Positions 23,240 to 36,476 of a stretch of 64,000 nucleotides of DNA are shown one piece after another. This DNA is from Tanytarsus gracilentus. Lineage: Eukaryota; Arthropoda; Insecta; Diptera; Chironomidae. How positions within the stretch are numbered: the first letter of the stretch is position 1; every line of letters starts with the position of its first letter. A program made the translations under genes and the position numbers. The notes below the pieces were generated by a model that was not told the DNA's origin, did not search any database, and worked only from the letters and a program-made list of their open reading frames with translations. Location: contig JAXRKN010000019.1 in assembly GCA_038502055.1 (NCBI GenBank), positions 434,001-498,000 of the forward strand. Reading direction: 5' to 3'.

Positions 23240-26200
23240 TTTATTGAGCTTTTTTTTGATTTCCTTTAAGGTTAAATTTTTTTCACTTTTCACTACGAAT
23301 TTTTTGTTAAATTTAATCCAATTATTTTTTATCTTCCTTCTTTATATCAACACAAATATTTTTCACTCGAATTTTTCATTCCTCGCCTCGTTTAAAGAAA
23401 AATCCAGTCTCCGAGGTAAAATTGACTGCACTCACGTCGGCGTACAGCAAAAAAAAACTTTGCTTCCTTTATTAAGTCATTTCAAATTAAATTCCACTCT
23501 CTTTTTTTTCGGCAAAGGTCATTTAGCTCTGATAACGACGCGCATCTGCTTCGCTTCCACGTTTCTCTCGCTCTTGTTATTCAGTTTTCTCTCTTTTTTT
23601 TAACGGTCGGTCACTTATTTTTTTATGCTTTGCTGCTACTGTGCACGATTAAATATTTTATGTAGGAAATTATTTTTTGCGGCACGTTGTGAGTTTTTTT
23701 CGGGAGCGATTACACACTCTGTGGCGAAAGCTTGAAAAGAAGAGAAAAAATGGTAAATAATTACTGAATTAACATTAAAAAGTTGATGACGGGCGGTTTT
23801 GTGTGCAGTGTGCGGTAAATGATGCGTTGAGTGATTTTTTAACCTCGAATAGAGCTAAACTTTAATTTTTACAACTTTGTGAAAAAATTCCTCTCAAAAA
23901 TTGCCGTCAGTTTGTTCACTTTTCATCTTCTTCCTCTTGATGGCTTTTTATTTCTTGCTCGAGATAAAAAATTGTTTTAAATTGCACGTCGTGGATTTTA
24001 CATGAAGAAGAAAATAAATGACTCAATAGGTAGAGTGAAGCTCGATGGTAAATGAATGAATGGTCAATTACAGGATGGAAGTTAATATTTATTGTTCCAA
24101 TAAACATGAAAGTAATCATTGTTTATAAGAAACTAGAAAGTTTGTAGACGGCAAGCCGACCCATAAAATAATTCAATAATACTGCGATCACAGATCTAGA
24201 TTGTGGAGGCTAAAGCGCAACCATTAAGATTGATGCTGGAACTATTTTGTGTTCTTTGAAATTTGAATATTTAAGTCGATAATTTTCAAATAATCTTCAC
24301 TCACTTTTAAACAACGCTCTTAAAATTCTACCTGACATGTAAAATTTCTACAGCGCCACCTAACAACGTGCGCGTTAGATGATTATGTAAAAGATAAGAT
24401 TTAAAAATCCAATTTAAAAATTAAGAGTTACACATTCCTGCTCAAAAATGTAATTTCTCATTCACAAACCAGCTTTTGTCTCAATTTTTATTTACACACT
24501 CTTAAGTTTCTCATTATCACGTCTGTTTAGAATATTTCACTTCACAGTTCTAAATTTCTATGCTTCGATTTCATCATCAGCACATTTTTTGGTTTTTATG
24601 TTTGCACACATTGTATGAAATGATTAATTCGAGTGACACAAATATTTTTCACAGTTTTTTAATTATTTTGATCGAGAACTGAATTGTATTTTCTAGAATT
24701 TTTGTAAACTAATTTTAGAAACTCAAAATTTTATTATTAATTTAAAAAATTCAATTTTAACTTTTTAAATTTAATTAGAACCCTTAAAAGTATACAATAC
24801 AAATAAAACTAGAAATGTTTTTAAAAAAACCATAAAAATCTAATTATTTTAAAATCACGGTACTAGGTAATCACATAAAAATTTATAGATATACTGATTA
24901 TTAACTGATAATCATCAAAAAATTGTCTATCATCTGCATGAAAAGTTCTCTTTTAACATTTCTCTGCTGATTAATTTTTAGCATCATGTGTCGTTTTTTC
25001 TCTCATCTCTGTGCGGTCTCTCAGTAAACACAAAAAAATTCTTGTAAATTTTTGAATATTTTTTGTCGGAGGCGTAACAAATGACACAGAGACTTACAGA
25101 TGACTATTTCATCATAATTCTGACTTTTCTACTGCTGCGTTGAGCATTTTATGTGCGTTTCAAATCATAATTTATTGCCTTTATGCGATCAACATTAATG
25201 ACTCTTCCATTTTTTTGAAATCTTATGCGACCTTGATGAGTTTTTTTTAAAGGAGGAGAAAAGTCTCTTACGAGGATTCTAAGTCGATAATTGGATCAAA
25301 TTAAATGAGATTTTGTTGAGTTGATGCTAGTTTATGATGATGATAATCATAGTTAAGGGAAAAGGGAAATTATTTGATAGAAAGCAGAAAAAAAAATAAT
25401 TCTATTAATTTTTATTAAATTACTTTAAAAATATTTTGTAAAATGAAATTCACAAAATCCAAGTGTGAACTTTAAATTATATAAAATTTATTTTTTACTT
25501 ATATTTAAATAATTTGCTTAGTATTTTATTTATCATCTAAGATCACATTACCTCCATTGACACATGTGATTTCAAGATTACACTTAAAAAGTCGCGATAA
25601 AATTTAAAATAATCTTTTTGTATTGTGACGATAAAAAAATTAAAATAGAAGCTGCATAAAAAACTCATCACTCGAAGCAATGACCTCATTTTCAAAAATT
25701 TCATCATAAAGTGGAAATGATAAGAAAAAATAGTAATTTTTTACTTTGTGCAGAACAGGGAATAAAAAAACTAATTATTTAAAAGTATTTGGAATTTTAC
25801 TCAATAGGTTGCACTTATATGTTTCTTTTTATTTTTACTGATTAATTAATATGTATTGCAAAAATTAAATGAATTTATTTAGTTTTTTACTAAAATAATT
25901 TTATGACAAAAAGTCTTAATTTTAATAATTTCACTCAATAACTCAACTTAAAATTTATCCACAAAATTTTACATTTACAAATAATTTTTTCCATTCACTT
26001 TTTTCACAATTAACAACTTTTGCATTATTTACCGATCGCCGCAATTTATAACTCAATTCAAAGTCATTTCGCATTCTAATCCAATAAAGTTTTAAAATTT
26101 CCAGACGATTAAAATGTGTCATTTATGTGTTTTGAATATGCTCATCTATTAAATTAAATTTCTTATTCCATCCAATGCAGTCACAGTCGCAATAAACTTT

Positions 26201-27084
26201 CTTTGTTTAGAAATTAAATTTTGTTGCATTTTCATTGTTAATGCAATTACGAAAAATCTTTGATTAAAAAATTCAGATATTCAGAAGAAAATGATTAATC
26301 AAAACGATGATTTTTAAACAAAATAAAGATGAGTGTAAAAATAGACATGCGAGAGTTTGTGATTCAAATCAAAAGAGAGAATAAATTGTTTTTAAAAAAT
26401 TATCAGCTAATTCATGGAAGTGCAGGTTGAGCTTAAAATGGGTTTTCGAGCACGTTTTTAGAGACGAATTAAAGATTTTATTTATTCACTCACTTTACCT
26501 TTAATTTTTAATTTTTTAATTTCAATAAAAGGATTTTCAGGTCTTTTCGTTAATAAAAAAAAATTGATCATAATTTTGTAACTTTTGTGAATTATTTTCA
26601 GCATTTGTATGAGGAAGGTAATAAATTAACTAGGGTTTTCTTTTGATGTTTTGCGAAAAAATCTTTTAGCCCTAGAGAAATAAACTTTTTATTTTAAAAC
26701 TGCTCACAACGCTAAAAAATCTTTAAACTTACTTATCGTTAGCGACAAATTGATGCTCAGTTTTTTCTAATTTAATTAATCAAGATTAATTTTTATTCTT
26801 GTATATTTTTTTACTGCATTAAATTTAAAAATTTCCACTTTTAATTTTTTTCGTTCATTTTTTGTCTTTGAACTCTCGAAAATAAAAAAAAAATATCGGC
26901 ACGCTCTTGAATATTTTAATAATTTTTTAAATAAATTTCGAACTCTTCTTTTCACATCGCATCGAAGAGCAATCGTAAAGGAACGATTGGATAGTAAGAA
27001 TGCCGAGAAACAACTAAAATGTGAGTTGAAGAGAAACATTTAAAGAGTTTTTTTCTTGTTTCTCTTTCATGAACGTTTCGTGAG

Positions 27085-27156
27085 AGGGCGATCAGAGAGA
27101 GAGACACACGAAAGAGAAAATATAAGCAGAAAAATTTATGAATGAAATTCAGTTTA
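27085..27156 (+). promoter_or_regulatory. Candidate core promoter, plus strand
   Basis: GAGA-type repeats (about 27093-27105) are followed by TATAAGCAG and, about 30 bp after it, TCAGTTT, which fits TATA plus initiator spacing. No convincing coding sequence follows on the plus strand, so this may drive a non-coding transcript or be chance in AT-rich DNA. Confidence 0.3.
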
Positions 27157-30016
27157 CGTTACATATCATTGATAAAATTGAGTATGGAAATATTTAAATT
27201 ATTTTTTTTTATTAATATTATAAATGTTAAAAAATTAAAAAAAAAATTATTTTCAGAGATGTGCAATTAAATTTTAATTCAATTAAAAATTAAGGATACA
27301 TTACAAAAAAATTACATGTAATTAATTAAATTTTCATACAAAATTCATAAAATATCCCAAAACTAAATTAACTTACCTATAAGTTTTTGTAATTGCTCAA
27401 CTGTGGACATTTTTCAAGAAATTTCATATTATTTTCATAGCTTTTTGATCTTCCGAGTCCTGTTCAGTTTCCAATGATGCATTTAATGGCACTCGACCAT
27501 CTTATTTTCCTTCCAGATTTTTAAAGAAATATTTCATAAAATATTCTCATACAAAAAATTATTTATCTAAGACAGTTTTTCATTACATTGTAAATTTTTC
27601 TGCGGTAAAAATTAAAAGAAAGCATCAAATTATGCAAAGTACATTACGCTATTTTTCCACATTTCTCCCTCGAGCCATTTCTCCTCTCAAAGTTATCTCA
27701 GAAATTTTAATGGAAATTCTTTTTTCGCCTCAAAGGAATCAATTTTTGCTGCTTCTTTTGCATAGTTCTTTTGTTTCTATCTTCATAGCTGAGAGCTGTG
27801 AATGCACTTTGTGAAATTATGAAAAGCTCATTAATTCGCTAAACGATTCGAACTTGACCTTTTGACTTACTTAATCGAGCGCATTGTTAATGGAATGGTT
27901 GTGAAGTGATTTAAAGTAAAACATATGGTTTTAAATGTGAGTTTAATAAAGACATTAAAAATAAATTACATGATTGTTGTCTGTGAAGAAATTATTTGGA
28001 ATAGCGAGTCTTAAATTTTAACTGCAGAATATTAATTTTTAAATGAGGTTTTTTTCTCATATTTTTAAACTTTCAAAAAAATTCTTATGGGTGTTTTTCA
28101 ACCAAATTAGACAAATTTGAGAACCTTTTGTATAAATTCAAATGCCTTCTTCAGAAATCAAACTCAACTATAAACAAACACATATCGCACGCATGCGAAT
28201 ATGAAATGTTTACCTTTTATGTCTTATTTTCCTCTTATTTAAATCCACTCCTCCAATCCTACAACGAAGTCTTCATTACATGCTTAATTTTCTTACTCGC
28301 GATTGACTTAAAACATTTTCAACTCTTTCACTTTTCTTTCTTGCTAATCAAAATCCAATTTATCTTCTTTTATTTAAATTCTCACTTTCAATTTCTTTTG
28401 TGACTCAATCAACGAATGCCAGAGTTAGGCAATTACATTGTAATAGAACAAAAATTACATTACATGTAATTTATGTAATTAATAAAGTTTGTTTGTGTGT
28501 GAAAAGAAACCTTCACTTTTCCATTAAAAAATGATATTGATTTTCAAGTGACTGTAAGTTTAATCATTAGTCCTTAATTAACTAAAGCGATATTAATTTT
28601 GAAATGTAATTTTTACAGTAATTTTGTAATTGTTCATCTCTGACAGATGCAGAGGTGGATGCATAAGTCACATACTTTAAAAATATTTTTACCTAAAAAT
28701 TAAAAAAAGGCATTAATAAATTTTTTTTTGAAAAATTCCTAAAATTTGAATTTAAATCTTTAAATCTTTTTTAAAAAATTAGTAACCATAATTTTAGTTT
28801 CCCTCCTTAGATCTCTCATGCTGCGCATCAACAATCACTTTCAAGCTCTCTCAAATGCCTTAAAAGCTCAAAAATTTCAATAATCATGCGGCAATCTTCC
28901 CTTTTTCACATCATATCATTATGTTCAATTCTCTTTTTGAATGCACCATAAAAACATTCGCGGATTGTTGTTGTGAAGAAAACGGGTGGGTGTTAATCGC
29001 TTGTTTGTTTCTCCATTCAGTATCGACAGACTAAGCGTCTTGCTTTGTCAACCATTTACATGATTTATGTCGCTCATAATTTATGCTGATTATCATCGGG
29101 ATTTTGTTCATTGGCAAAGTTGATTGCGTTTTGTGTTTATAAAAAAATTTCTCTTTGTTAAACTCATTGGATTGAATAACTGGATTTTTATTGGAATTCA
29201 AATAAATTGAGAGTCGATTAAGAATGAAGAAAATATCAATTAAAAAAAATATTCGGTTCAACTTTTTATTTAAAAAATCTCAACAATATCAATAATTTTA
29301 AATTTAAATTTTTGAGAAAAAAAATTGAGAAGAATGGAAAGAAAGTTTTAATCCAAGTATTTGTCTCAATAGAAAATCACACAATATTGCATGTATCCGT
29401 ATGTATGCAAAATGTGGTATAAACTGTAATTTTTAATGACATTTATTCAAGAAATTTAAAATCTCACATTTCAGGTAGCGATCATCAATTTTCCACTCAT
29501 GCTCCGAATTTAAACATAATGACTTCATTATTCTCAATCACCGTGAGCGTTCATAAGTTATAAAATTCTTGCGTGATCAAATTTATGCCAAATCGTGCTA
29601 AAATGCACATCCAAAAGATTCTTTAATGTTCTTTTCTGCAGGTTGCTAAATAAGAAGAATATAATTGAAAAAATTTGCTCCGCCAAAAGGCAGATGAAGA
29701 GCAGAAAATACAAATGAGGATAGAATAAATTTTCAATTTAGAAAAATCGCCGTGAGATCATTAAATGAAATTTATTAATTGAGTGGATTGTTGGAACTCT
29801 GTTAATAATTATTGATTTTCAACCTTCCAGTTGAGCAATTTTAAAATTGAAATCAATAAAACTCAAATCAAAATTCTAAAGAGGTGTCACAAGTAGTCGC
29901 AAATTAGTCATTATCCATGCCAAAGTTTCAAGTGACCATCAACTGGATAGGGTTATCTTCCTCACCGGCAATTCTTGAGTCGTAACGTATCCGACGCGAG
30001 AACTACGTCCGTATAC

Positions 30017-30080
30017 GGTAACGACGGAAGCTGCGTTGGTTTGCGTCTGACCAGGGTCGAAAGATACCTGAGAGCTATCA
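30017..30080 (+). repeat. 64-bp dispersed block, copy 2
   Basis: Matches 7623-7686 (same strand, ungapped). The core GGTCGAAAGATACCTGAGAG is identical. Immediately upstream is a GC-rich stretch with the palindrome CCGTATACGG, which copy 1 lacks. Identity unknown. Confidence 0.5.
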
Positions 30081-30466
30081 CTTTGTTAAATACCAAACAT
30101 TTTATTCCACTCAAATATTTAATATCTCCTACCAAAAAATTTATATCTTTCCATTTCTGTCGCTCACCGCATGACTTTTGCTTTCATTATTAGATTCTTC
30201 TTCTTTTTCTGCCTCCATTCTTGCGTGTTTTTTGAATTTGTTCTATTCCTCATTTTGATGGCTTATTATGACCGGACATGCACTCGAGACACATTTATTT
30301 TTATTTACAAACACACACAAACATGCGTTGCATGTTATACCATAGAAAGTGTCAGTCATTATTAGTTACGGGTATGTGAAGCATTTCTAGGAATTGATTT
30401 TTTTTACTATCTGCTGCATGAGCGTGAGTTGCGTAAATTTTATTTAGAATTTTTGTAAGGTTAAAG

Positions 30467-32365
30467 TTATTTTTTTGATTCTTTCTTTGACTTTGAAAAA
30501 TATCCCAAAACTTTGATTCGCACCGTAAAATAGTAAATGATCTCGACGAAAGAGAGCAGTGAGGCGCCAACTGTAAAAGTTCAAATTTCATCTCATTGCA
30601 ATAAAATTTAAAATTTCCTCACCAAACAATCCTGTTGAGCCTCCAATCGACACAACTAAATCTAATTTTCCTCTCACAACATTTCTTTTAAATCTTTCAG
30701 TTGGTAAACCCGCCAATGATATTTGAATTAATGAATAAGGATCGACATTTGCATCAAAAATATTTTCACGCGTTTCGTGAACCATTACGAGATCAACTTC
30801 ATTGCAGCTTGGCACACAATCGCAGACCACTCCACGACGCTTTCTGGCTTTTGACCACGAAGCGATTACGATTGAAAGGTCTTCGTAGTGTTCGTTGAGG
30901 CAGACGAGACCGGTGATGTTGCAGTGGTGGTCGGGCTGAAATATATCAAGGAGTGTAACAGTTATTATATTAAAAAATTGATATTTTCTGAATATATTTA
31001 ATGTGTTTGTGTCTTCTATTAATATATAGCGGAGCTACAATTGTTAAGAAACTCACGTTAGTGTTGGGCATGACATGAGAATTACATCCACACAGCTTGA
31101 CTTGTTCATCTTTTCTGCATTGAGCTGAACATGCACTAAAGCTGTAGTATCGATGAACTTCGAGGTTGTTCTCCTCAGGAAATCGACACTTTCTTTGTCC
31201 AATGCTCACGTCACGAGTCTCCGGATCATTTTCAACGTTTTTGATCGAAATTTGACGTCTGGATTGATTTTAATTAAAAACTATTAAATTTCATAATTTA
31301 ACTTAAATTTCTCAATAAATCAAGAAAATAATGACAGAACAATGAATGAAGATTTTTAATTTTAATAAAACTTCTTAATTCCTTTTAAAATTTCTTAATT
31401 AAATTAAGGAATTTATTGTTTAATTACATACTTACTTATAGTTAATGAACTGATCAATCTGCAAAATATCAGTTTTTGGTGTGACTAAGTTTGGAACCTC
31501 ATAAGTTCCAATTGTGTACATGAATGACTCAGTCAACACTTTAATCCTCAAAACACCAGGACCTGTGTATCGATTCGATAACAAATTTAAATGTGCATAC
31601 TCTTTTGACTTTGTTGTTTGCGCTGAATTTAAAGCATAACATTTTCCAATTTCAGTTTCAATTGGCAAAAAATGTTGACAACAATCAAATGGTTTTCCAT
31701 TCCAAGTGCACTCATCAATTGATTTATCGCAAGTGCTTCTAACTAAACTCGCATAGTATGAATAATTTCCAAGCAGACATTGTTCGTTGATGTTTTCTGC
31801 TTCACCGGTGCATTCGTGGATTGTATGATAACTCTCACCCCGAAAATATGCAATTTCACTTAGAACCTCCTCGAGAGTGAAATCATGCTCTTCACCGAAA
31901 ATCTTGTCAGCCGCTTCCTGAACTCGATCCATATTTTTATTTTCACATATGAAAAGTGCAGGAAAGTCAGTGTCCCAGTCACGGTAAGATGATTCAACGA
32001 CAAAGGAAATTGCTGGTAAAGAAATTAATTAAATTAATTTTATAATTAATTATTAAATTATTAAATTTCTCACCATTATTATTGAAAGCGTCCAATGAAG
32101 CCATAATCAAAAAAACTGAACCAACCCATGATAAAATTAAGCAAATTGTCCAAAAAATTCTCTCGTATTTTGTATATTTTTTACTATCAACCACATATTT
32201 TGCTCCATGCAAAGAACTGGCGAGCATGTACTCTTTGAAAATTTCCATTTTACGACAGAAAAGTGACTGCATGAAATTTAGAAAATGTCCTTTGTTATAT
32301 AGAGAGTTGATAAGAATCTTTAGGTGGTAATTAAGCCAGATGCTAATTTTCTCATAGCTATGCAT
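30467..32365 (-). CDS. ppk: Pickpocket (ppk) DEG/ENaC sodium channel subunit
   Basis: Five exons on the minus strand: 32074-32365, 31436-32012, 31057-31258, 30623-30935, 30467-30570; 495 aa, all phases agree. Amiloride-sensitive, voltage-insensitive cation channels of the plasma membrane, with roles in chemosensation, mechanosensation and osmoregulation. The N-terminal cytoplasmic part has the family hallmark SSLHGAKY, then TM1 (IFWTICLILSWVGSVFLIMA). The large extracellular loop is Cys-rich (CTGEAENINEQC, CTWNGKPFDCC, YSFSACSAQC, CGCNSHVMP, CDCVPSC). The pre-TM2/TM2 signature is intact across the last intron: VSIGGSTGLF then VGASLLSFVEIIYYF, including the GAS selectivity filter. The tail is short and Lys/Ser-rich. 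The first ATG (after an in-frame stop) is used; starts about 30-40 residues downstream are possible. The exact ppk subtype was not determined. Confidence 0.93.
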
Positions 32366-32735
32366 AGAAAAAATATTTTCGCTTTCTACTTATGCAACCC
32401 ACAAGAAATTTAATTCAAATTTATAAAAACAGTTATAAAAAACCTCTCCAAATTATTTTTAAGCAAACATCTCATTTTTTTGCATAACTAATCCTCATCG
32501 AGCGACTACTATTTACCTTCCAACCAACCGCTTATTTGCTCTCAATTTCATGATCACCACGGCCAAGAATAATTAAACAATTTGGAAGATTGCATTGAAC
32601 ACTAAAAGGCTTTTAAAAATATTCGCGAAAAAAGTCTATCTCGTGAATTTTATAATGCAGAACCAAAAACGTGATGAAGAATATCCTATTTGCGTTCGGC
32701 ACACAGTTGGATGAGAAACGAAGATGTGATTTGGG

Positions 32736-32771
32736 TATAAAATGAGAAATTGGAGCAGTGGAGAATCATTC
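32736..32771 (+). promoter_or_regulatory. TATA/Inr core promoter of the gene at 32824
   Basis: TATAAAA at 32736-32742 and initiator TCATTC with A at 32768, a spacing of 32 bp. The predicted 5' UTR is about 56 nt and leads straight to the ATG at 32824. Confidence 0.7.
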
Positions 32772-32823
32772 AGTGGTTTGTCTTTCAAGCAACAACTAGT
32801 CGATTAACTAAAAAATAATTAAA

Positions 32824-33226
32824 ATGGTAAATGTAAAGTTAAGTTGGAGTGAAAACAAATTGATAATTTTTTTTAATTTAGAAATCTTTCATCATTGTGT
32901 TCGCTCTCATTCTTGCCGTCAGCTGCGATGTCTCAGAAATTGTCCAAGGTCAAGGATGGAGTAAAGGAGCCGATGGATATGTTTATGATGTTCCACCACA
33001 ACAAGTTAAATCTGCCGATCCTGAGCCAGTTGTTGCCACCATTGTCGATGAGGTTGAGAAAGTTGAGCCACTGGAAGCTGAGATTGATGTTTCAGTGCCT
33101 GAACTTTTAGAGAAAGATTATCTTCCACCAAATGAAGTACAAAATGAATATTTGCCACCAACCGAAGCACCAACCGAAGCTGTCAAGAGACGTCTCCGTA
33201 AATTGAGATTCCGCAGACGCCAATAA
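32824..33226 (+). CDS. Small secreted Pro/Glu-rich protein with Tyr-Leu-Pro-Pro motifs
   Basis: Two exons, 32824-32826 (the ATG alone) and 32882-33226; 115 aa. The first amino acids after splicing, MKSFIIVFALILAVSCDVSE, form a signal peptide. The mature protein is acidic (GYVYDVPPQQ, then Val/Glu/Pro-rich) with two repeats, KDYLPPNE and NEYLPPTE, and a strongly basic end (KRRLRKLRFRRRQ). GYxYxxP and EYLPP motifs occur in insect extracellular or cuticle-associated proteins of unknown function, so a structural extracellular role is plausible. The basic tail could be a processed peptide. A TATA promoter lies just upstream. Confidence 0.8.
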
Positions 33227-34488
33227 ATGATTGAAGGACAAAATGACTCTCCTCCGATGTGATCAACGCAATTATTGAAATATTTTTTAAAATTTCCTTC
33301 TTCTTCATCAATTTCTTTTGAGCATGTGTTGTGATGTTAAATGTGAGCTTTTGAAATGTCAAAAAGTTGAAGCGTGAAATTAATTTTATGGTCAACTGAA
33401 AAATGATAAAATAAAAGTTCATTTTTACACATAAAATTTTTATTGATTTTTTAATCTAATTAATAACAGACTATGTATATTTTAGCATAAACACCAAGAT
33501 GTGAGCGAGTACAACCATGTCCCTAAAATGTGAATTGTTTAAGTAAAATTTTGATTAAAAATATGTAAAAGTTAAAGAAACTCAAAATATTAAAAATGTC
33601 ACGAAGCTCAAAAAAATTTAACTAAATTTCAAAAATCAAATTTTTCTAAATTCCAATTTGCGTCAAAAACACTTACCCATAAAACAATGCCCACATCGTT
33701 GACTCCGTTAAAAACTAAACCAACGCAAGAGTCAATAAAATTTAATAAAATATTCTAAAGAATTTAAATCTAAAACAATTATTAAACCTCCCTTTGACAT
33801 ACATCTCTTCCACCTTCTTCATAATCAGCACAAATCTTTTCTTCTTTTTTTTCTCAAAGAAAAAAAAAAATTTTTTTAAGATTTTTCATTTTTAGCAGCA
33901 CAAAAGTTAATTTAAGCTTATTCAAGTAAAAAAAATATAGAAAAAAAGTTTAAGTTTAATTTGATTTAATTTTTATCTCCTGGTCAGCCCCTAATAAATA
34001 TTTACTTTTTTTTTTCAATGTCGCTTTAAACTTGAATTTGTAATAGGCTATCATAATTAATCTTATCACCAGCGATAATTTTTGTGCTTACAATATTGGG
34101 TTGCAAGTGAATTTTGATAATTTTTTTTAATAATAAAATTAATCATTTTACGTGACTCGAGAAATGTCAGACAATAATGAAATTATCAATTTTAATGTAA
34201 CTTAATTTTTAAGAAATAATTGTTCTAAAAAATCATTTTAAAAGAATAGTCATTGTGACCTACTGACTTTCCACCGTCTACAAATTTTTTGTAACCTTAT
34301 CAAAATTCTACTTTAATCTCTCCGACTTAACCATTGTCGTCGAAAAATTTATTGTCTAGGTCAAAAAAGTGCATACGAAAGAAAGAATTGCAAAAAAATA
34401 TAAAAAGCTTGTGAAATCGATGCAAGAACATCAAAATCACTTGAACACTTCGAGAAGAAATAAAATAAATTGTGAAAAAGTACTAAAA
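33227..34488. other. Intergenic, upstream of the proteases
   Basis: No exon supported. GATA-type words (CTTATC, CGATAA) near 34060-34080 would fit gut expression of the downstream protease, but this is only suggestive. Confidence 0.35.
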
Positions 34489-35447
34489 ATGTTGAATGCT
34501 GCATTAATGTTCGCTTTTTTGGTCTCATCAGGAATTTCATCAACAATTGATGAGCCAACTTATCTCTATCCTGAAAATAATCGTGGAGATAGAATTGTCG
34601 GTGGATATCCAGTGGACATTACTGATCATCCTTTTATTGGATCACTTCAACGTGTAACTTCAACTGGTTCTTGGCATAGCTGTGGATGTGTCCTCATTAA
34701 CCAATGGTTTTGCCTCACGGCGGCACATTGTAATTTGAATTAAATGTCCTAAATCATAATTAATAAAATAAAATTATAATAGGCACAGCTGGCATGGCTC
34801 CATCAGGTTTAATTATACGATTCAACAGTTCTTTTCATGCTACTGAAGGATTTTTAGGGAGAGTAATTAGAATAGTCAATCATCCACTATACAATCCTCG
34901 AACGATTGATTTTGATGTTGCTGTTTTACAACTTGAAAATCCAATTGATCTTGACAAATATGAAGGTGTTGATAAGATTGAATTAGCTAAACAAGGTGAG
35001 AAATTTCCGGATGGCCATTACACGAGAACTTGTGGATGGGGAAACACCCGAAACCCAAATGAGTCAAGCGATCGTTTGAGATGCGTTGACGTTCCACTCA
35101 TTAATCATGATGTATGTGTTCAAGCTTACGCGGGTCGTAATGTGGTGACAGAAAATATGATTTGCGCTGGATATCATGGAATTGGTGGAAAAGACGCATG
35201 TCAAGGGTAAATTCAACAATATTTAATAAAATTATTTTTTATAACTTTTTATATTTTTAGTGATTCAGGTGGTCCTTTGTACACAGAACGTCCTGATGGA
35301 AGTATCGTCAATATTGGACTTGTTTCTTGGGGCATTGGATGTGCTGAAGCTGCGCATCCAGGTGTCTATACAAATGTCGCTGCTGTTAGAGACTGGATCG
35401 ACAGCCAAACTAGTCTTGAAAGACGAGAAAATTTCTATAAATTGTGA
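34489..35447 (+). CDS. Trypsin-like serine protease (S1A), copy 1
   Basis: Three exons: 34489-34729, 34783-35206, 35261-35447; 283 aa. Signal peptide [18 protein letters not shown], short pro-segment, activation site R|IVGGYP. The triad is complete: His in LTAAHC (its Cys codon is split by intron 1), Asp in DFDVAVL, Ser in GDSGGP (split by intron 2). Asp in KDACQGDSGGP at the S1 pocket base and VSWGIGCA indicate trypsin specificity. There is an unusual extra Cys pair around the active-site His ([17 protein letters not shown]). An upstream extension of the frame to 34369 begins with GTG and would bury the signal peptide, so it is rejected. Likely a secreted digestive or haemolymph protease. 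Tandem with the gene at 36477. Confidence 0.92.
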
Positions 35448-35657
35448 AATTTATAAATTTTGTAATTTTGTAATTCATGAAAAGTTGAATTTGGTTCTAA
35501 TAAATGAAAAAAATTAAAATTTTTGCATTTTTTTAATTTCAAGATTTTTTTCGGCAATTTCTTCTTTTTAGCTGAACAACTTTCATCATTAAAATTTTAA
35601 TAAACATCAAAACTTTTGTTATCTAAAATTAAATTTATAACCCTCACACAATGGAAT

Positions 35658-35993
35658 TCCATTTTAGGAATTTTTTGGGTCAAGCCATGGACAACCTTAA
35701 TTTCCATTTTTCAAACAAAATGTTTCTTGTATGGGTTAATACCCATCATTAAAATTGAACTAAGAATCGATTGACATAGATATGTTTTTAAAGATTTTTT
35801 TAATGGATAACCAGGAGTGCCATTGGCATGGATATGAAAATGGAAAATAGAACACGATGATAAATTAAACATGATGGAAAATTGCACTCATTGAAAAATT
35901 GAATACAATAGATAGTTTAACACCATGAAATATGAAAATTAAACAAAGTGGCAATGGCAAAAGACTTCTCGAAGGAACTACCCAAAAAGACTC
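35658..35993 (-). mobile_element. Repeat family A, copy 3 (reverse, truncated)
   Basis: Read in reverse, 35658-35790 matches the inner right part of copy 2, including CATTTTAGGAATTTTTTGRGTCA, AATGTTTCTTGTATGGGT and GAATCGATTGACAT. It is followed by a degenerate array of the same 17-bp-type unit (GGAAAATNGAACAC, 35838-35955) that copy 2 carries. Near 35955-35993 it matches the start of copy 2's array flank (ACAAAGTGG...ACTTCTCGAAGGAACT). Both outer ends are missing. Confidence 0.6.
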
Positions 35994-36404
35994 CCTAAAA
36001 ATTATTTGAACAAAGGGAAAATTTAAGTTCGTGATGCGAGAAAAGAATTTCCAAATTTGATGAAAGAAGAAAAAAAACAAGAATTTTTTTGATTTAGTGA
36101 AACCTAATGAAAATCTAGAAATTCAATCGAGGAGTGATGAAAATGAGAAAAAAAATCGCGAAAAAAGATTCAGAAAGAAAATTGCAAAATTTATCTTGCT
36201 ATCTAAAGAGTCAACCGCAAATAAAGCAAATTTTGTTATTTTTCGAAATGCAGTTAAGTTCTTAAAATTACAATCGCGATTAATCGCAAAAATCTACTTT
36301 CAATAAAATCACGCTGATAAATAACAAAAACTTCTTTGTTCCCAATAAATTGCCCACATAGTCATTGAGCGCAGTTGATAATGCACATCGATTAATAAAA
36401 TAAA

Positions 36405-36445
36405 AATGTATAAAACGCAAGTAAATAATTTTAAAGGTTTCAATT
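36405..36445 (+). promoter_or_regulatory. TATA box of protease copy 2
   Basis: TATAAAA at 36409-36415, with the expected start site near 36440 (TTTCAATT), giving a 5' UTR of about 36 nt before the ATG at 36477. Confidence 0.45.
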
Positions 36446-36476
36446 TAAAATTGTAAACTCACTCAGTAGTTTCAAA

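Larger units (their letters stand above)
23300..30466. other. 7-kb gene-poor interval
   Basis: Between the Pvf first exon and the pickpocket gene I found no coding exon with convincing splice sites or protein similarity. It contains a candidate TATA/Inr promoter at 27.12 kb, the second copy of the 64-bp shared block at 30.02 kb and a GC-richer patch at 24.15-24.37 kb that may be a mobile-element remnant. Open frames here are short and AT-driven. Confidence 0.4.

Noticed and set aside
34369..34488. N-terminal extension of protease 1
   Set aside because: Begins with GTG and would place the signal peptide 40 residues inside the protein.
35448..36306. Open frames at 35865-36080 and 36097-36306
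   Set aside because: The first overlaps a truncated mobile-element copy; the second is Lys/Asn-rich AT-driven sequence without a promoter or homology.
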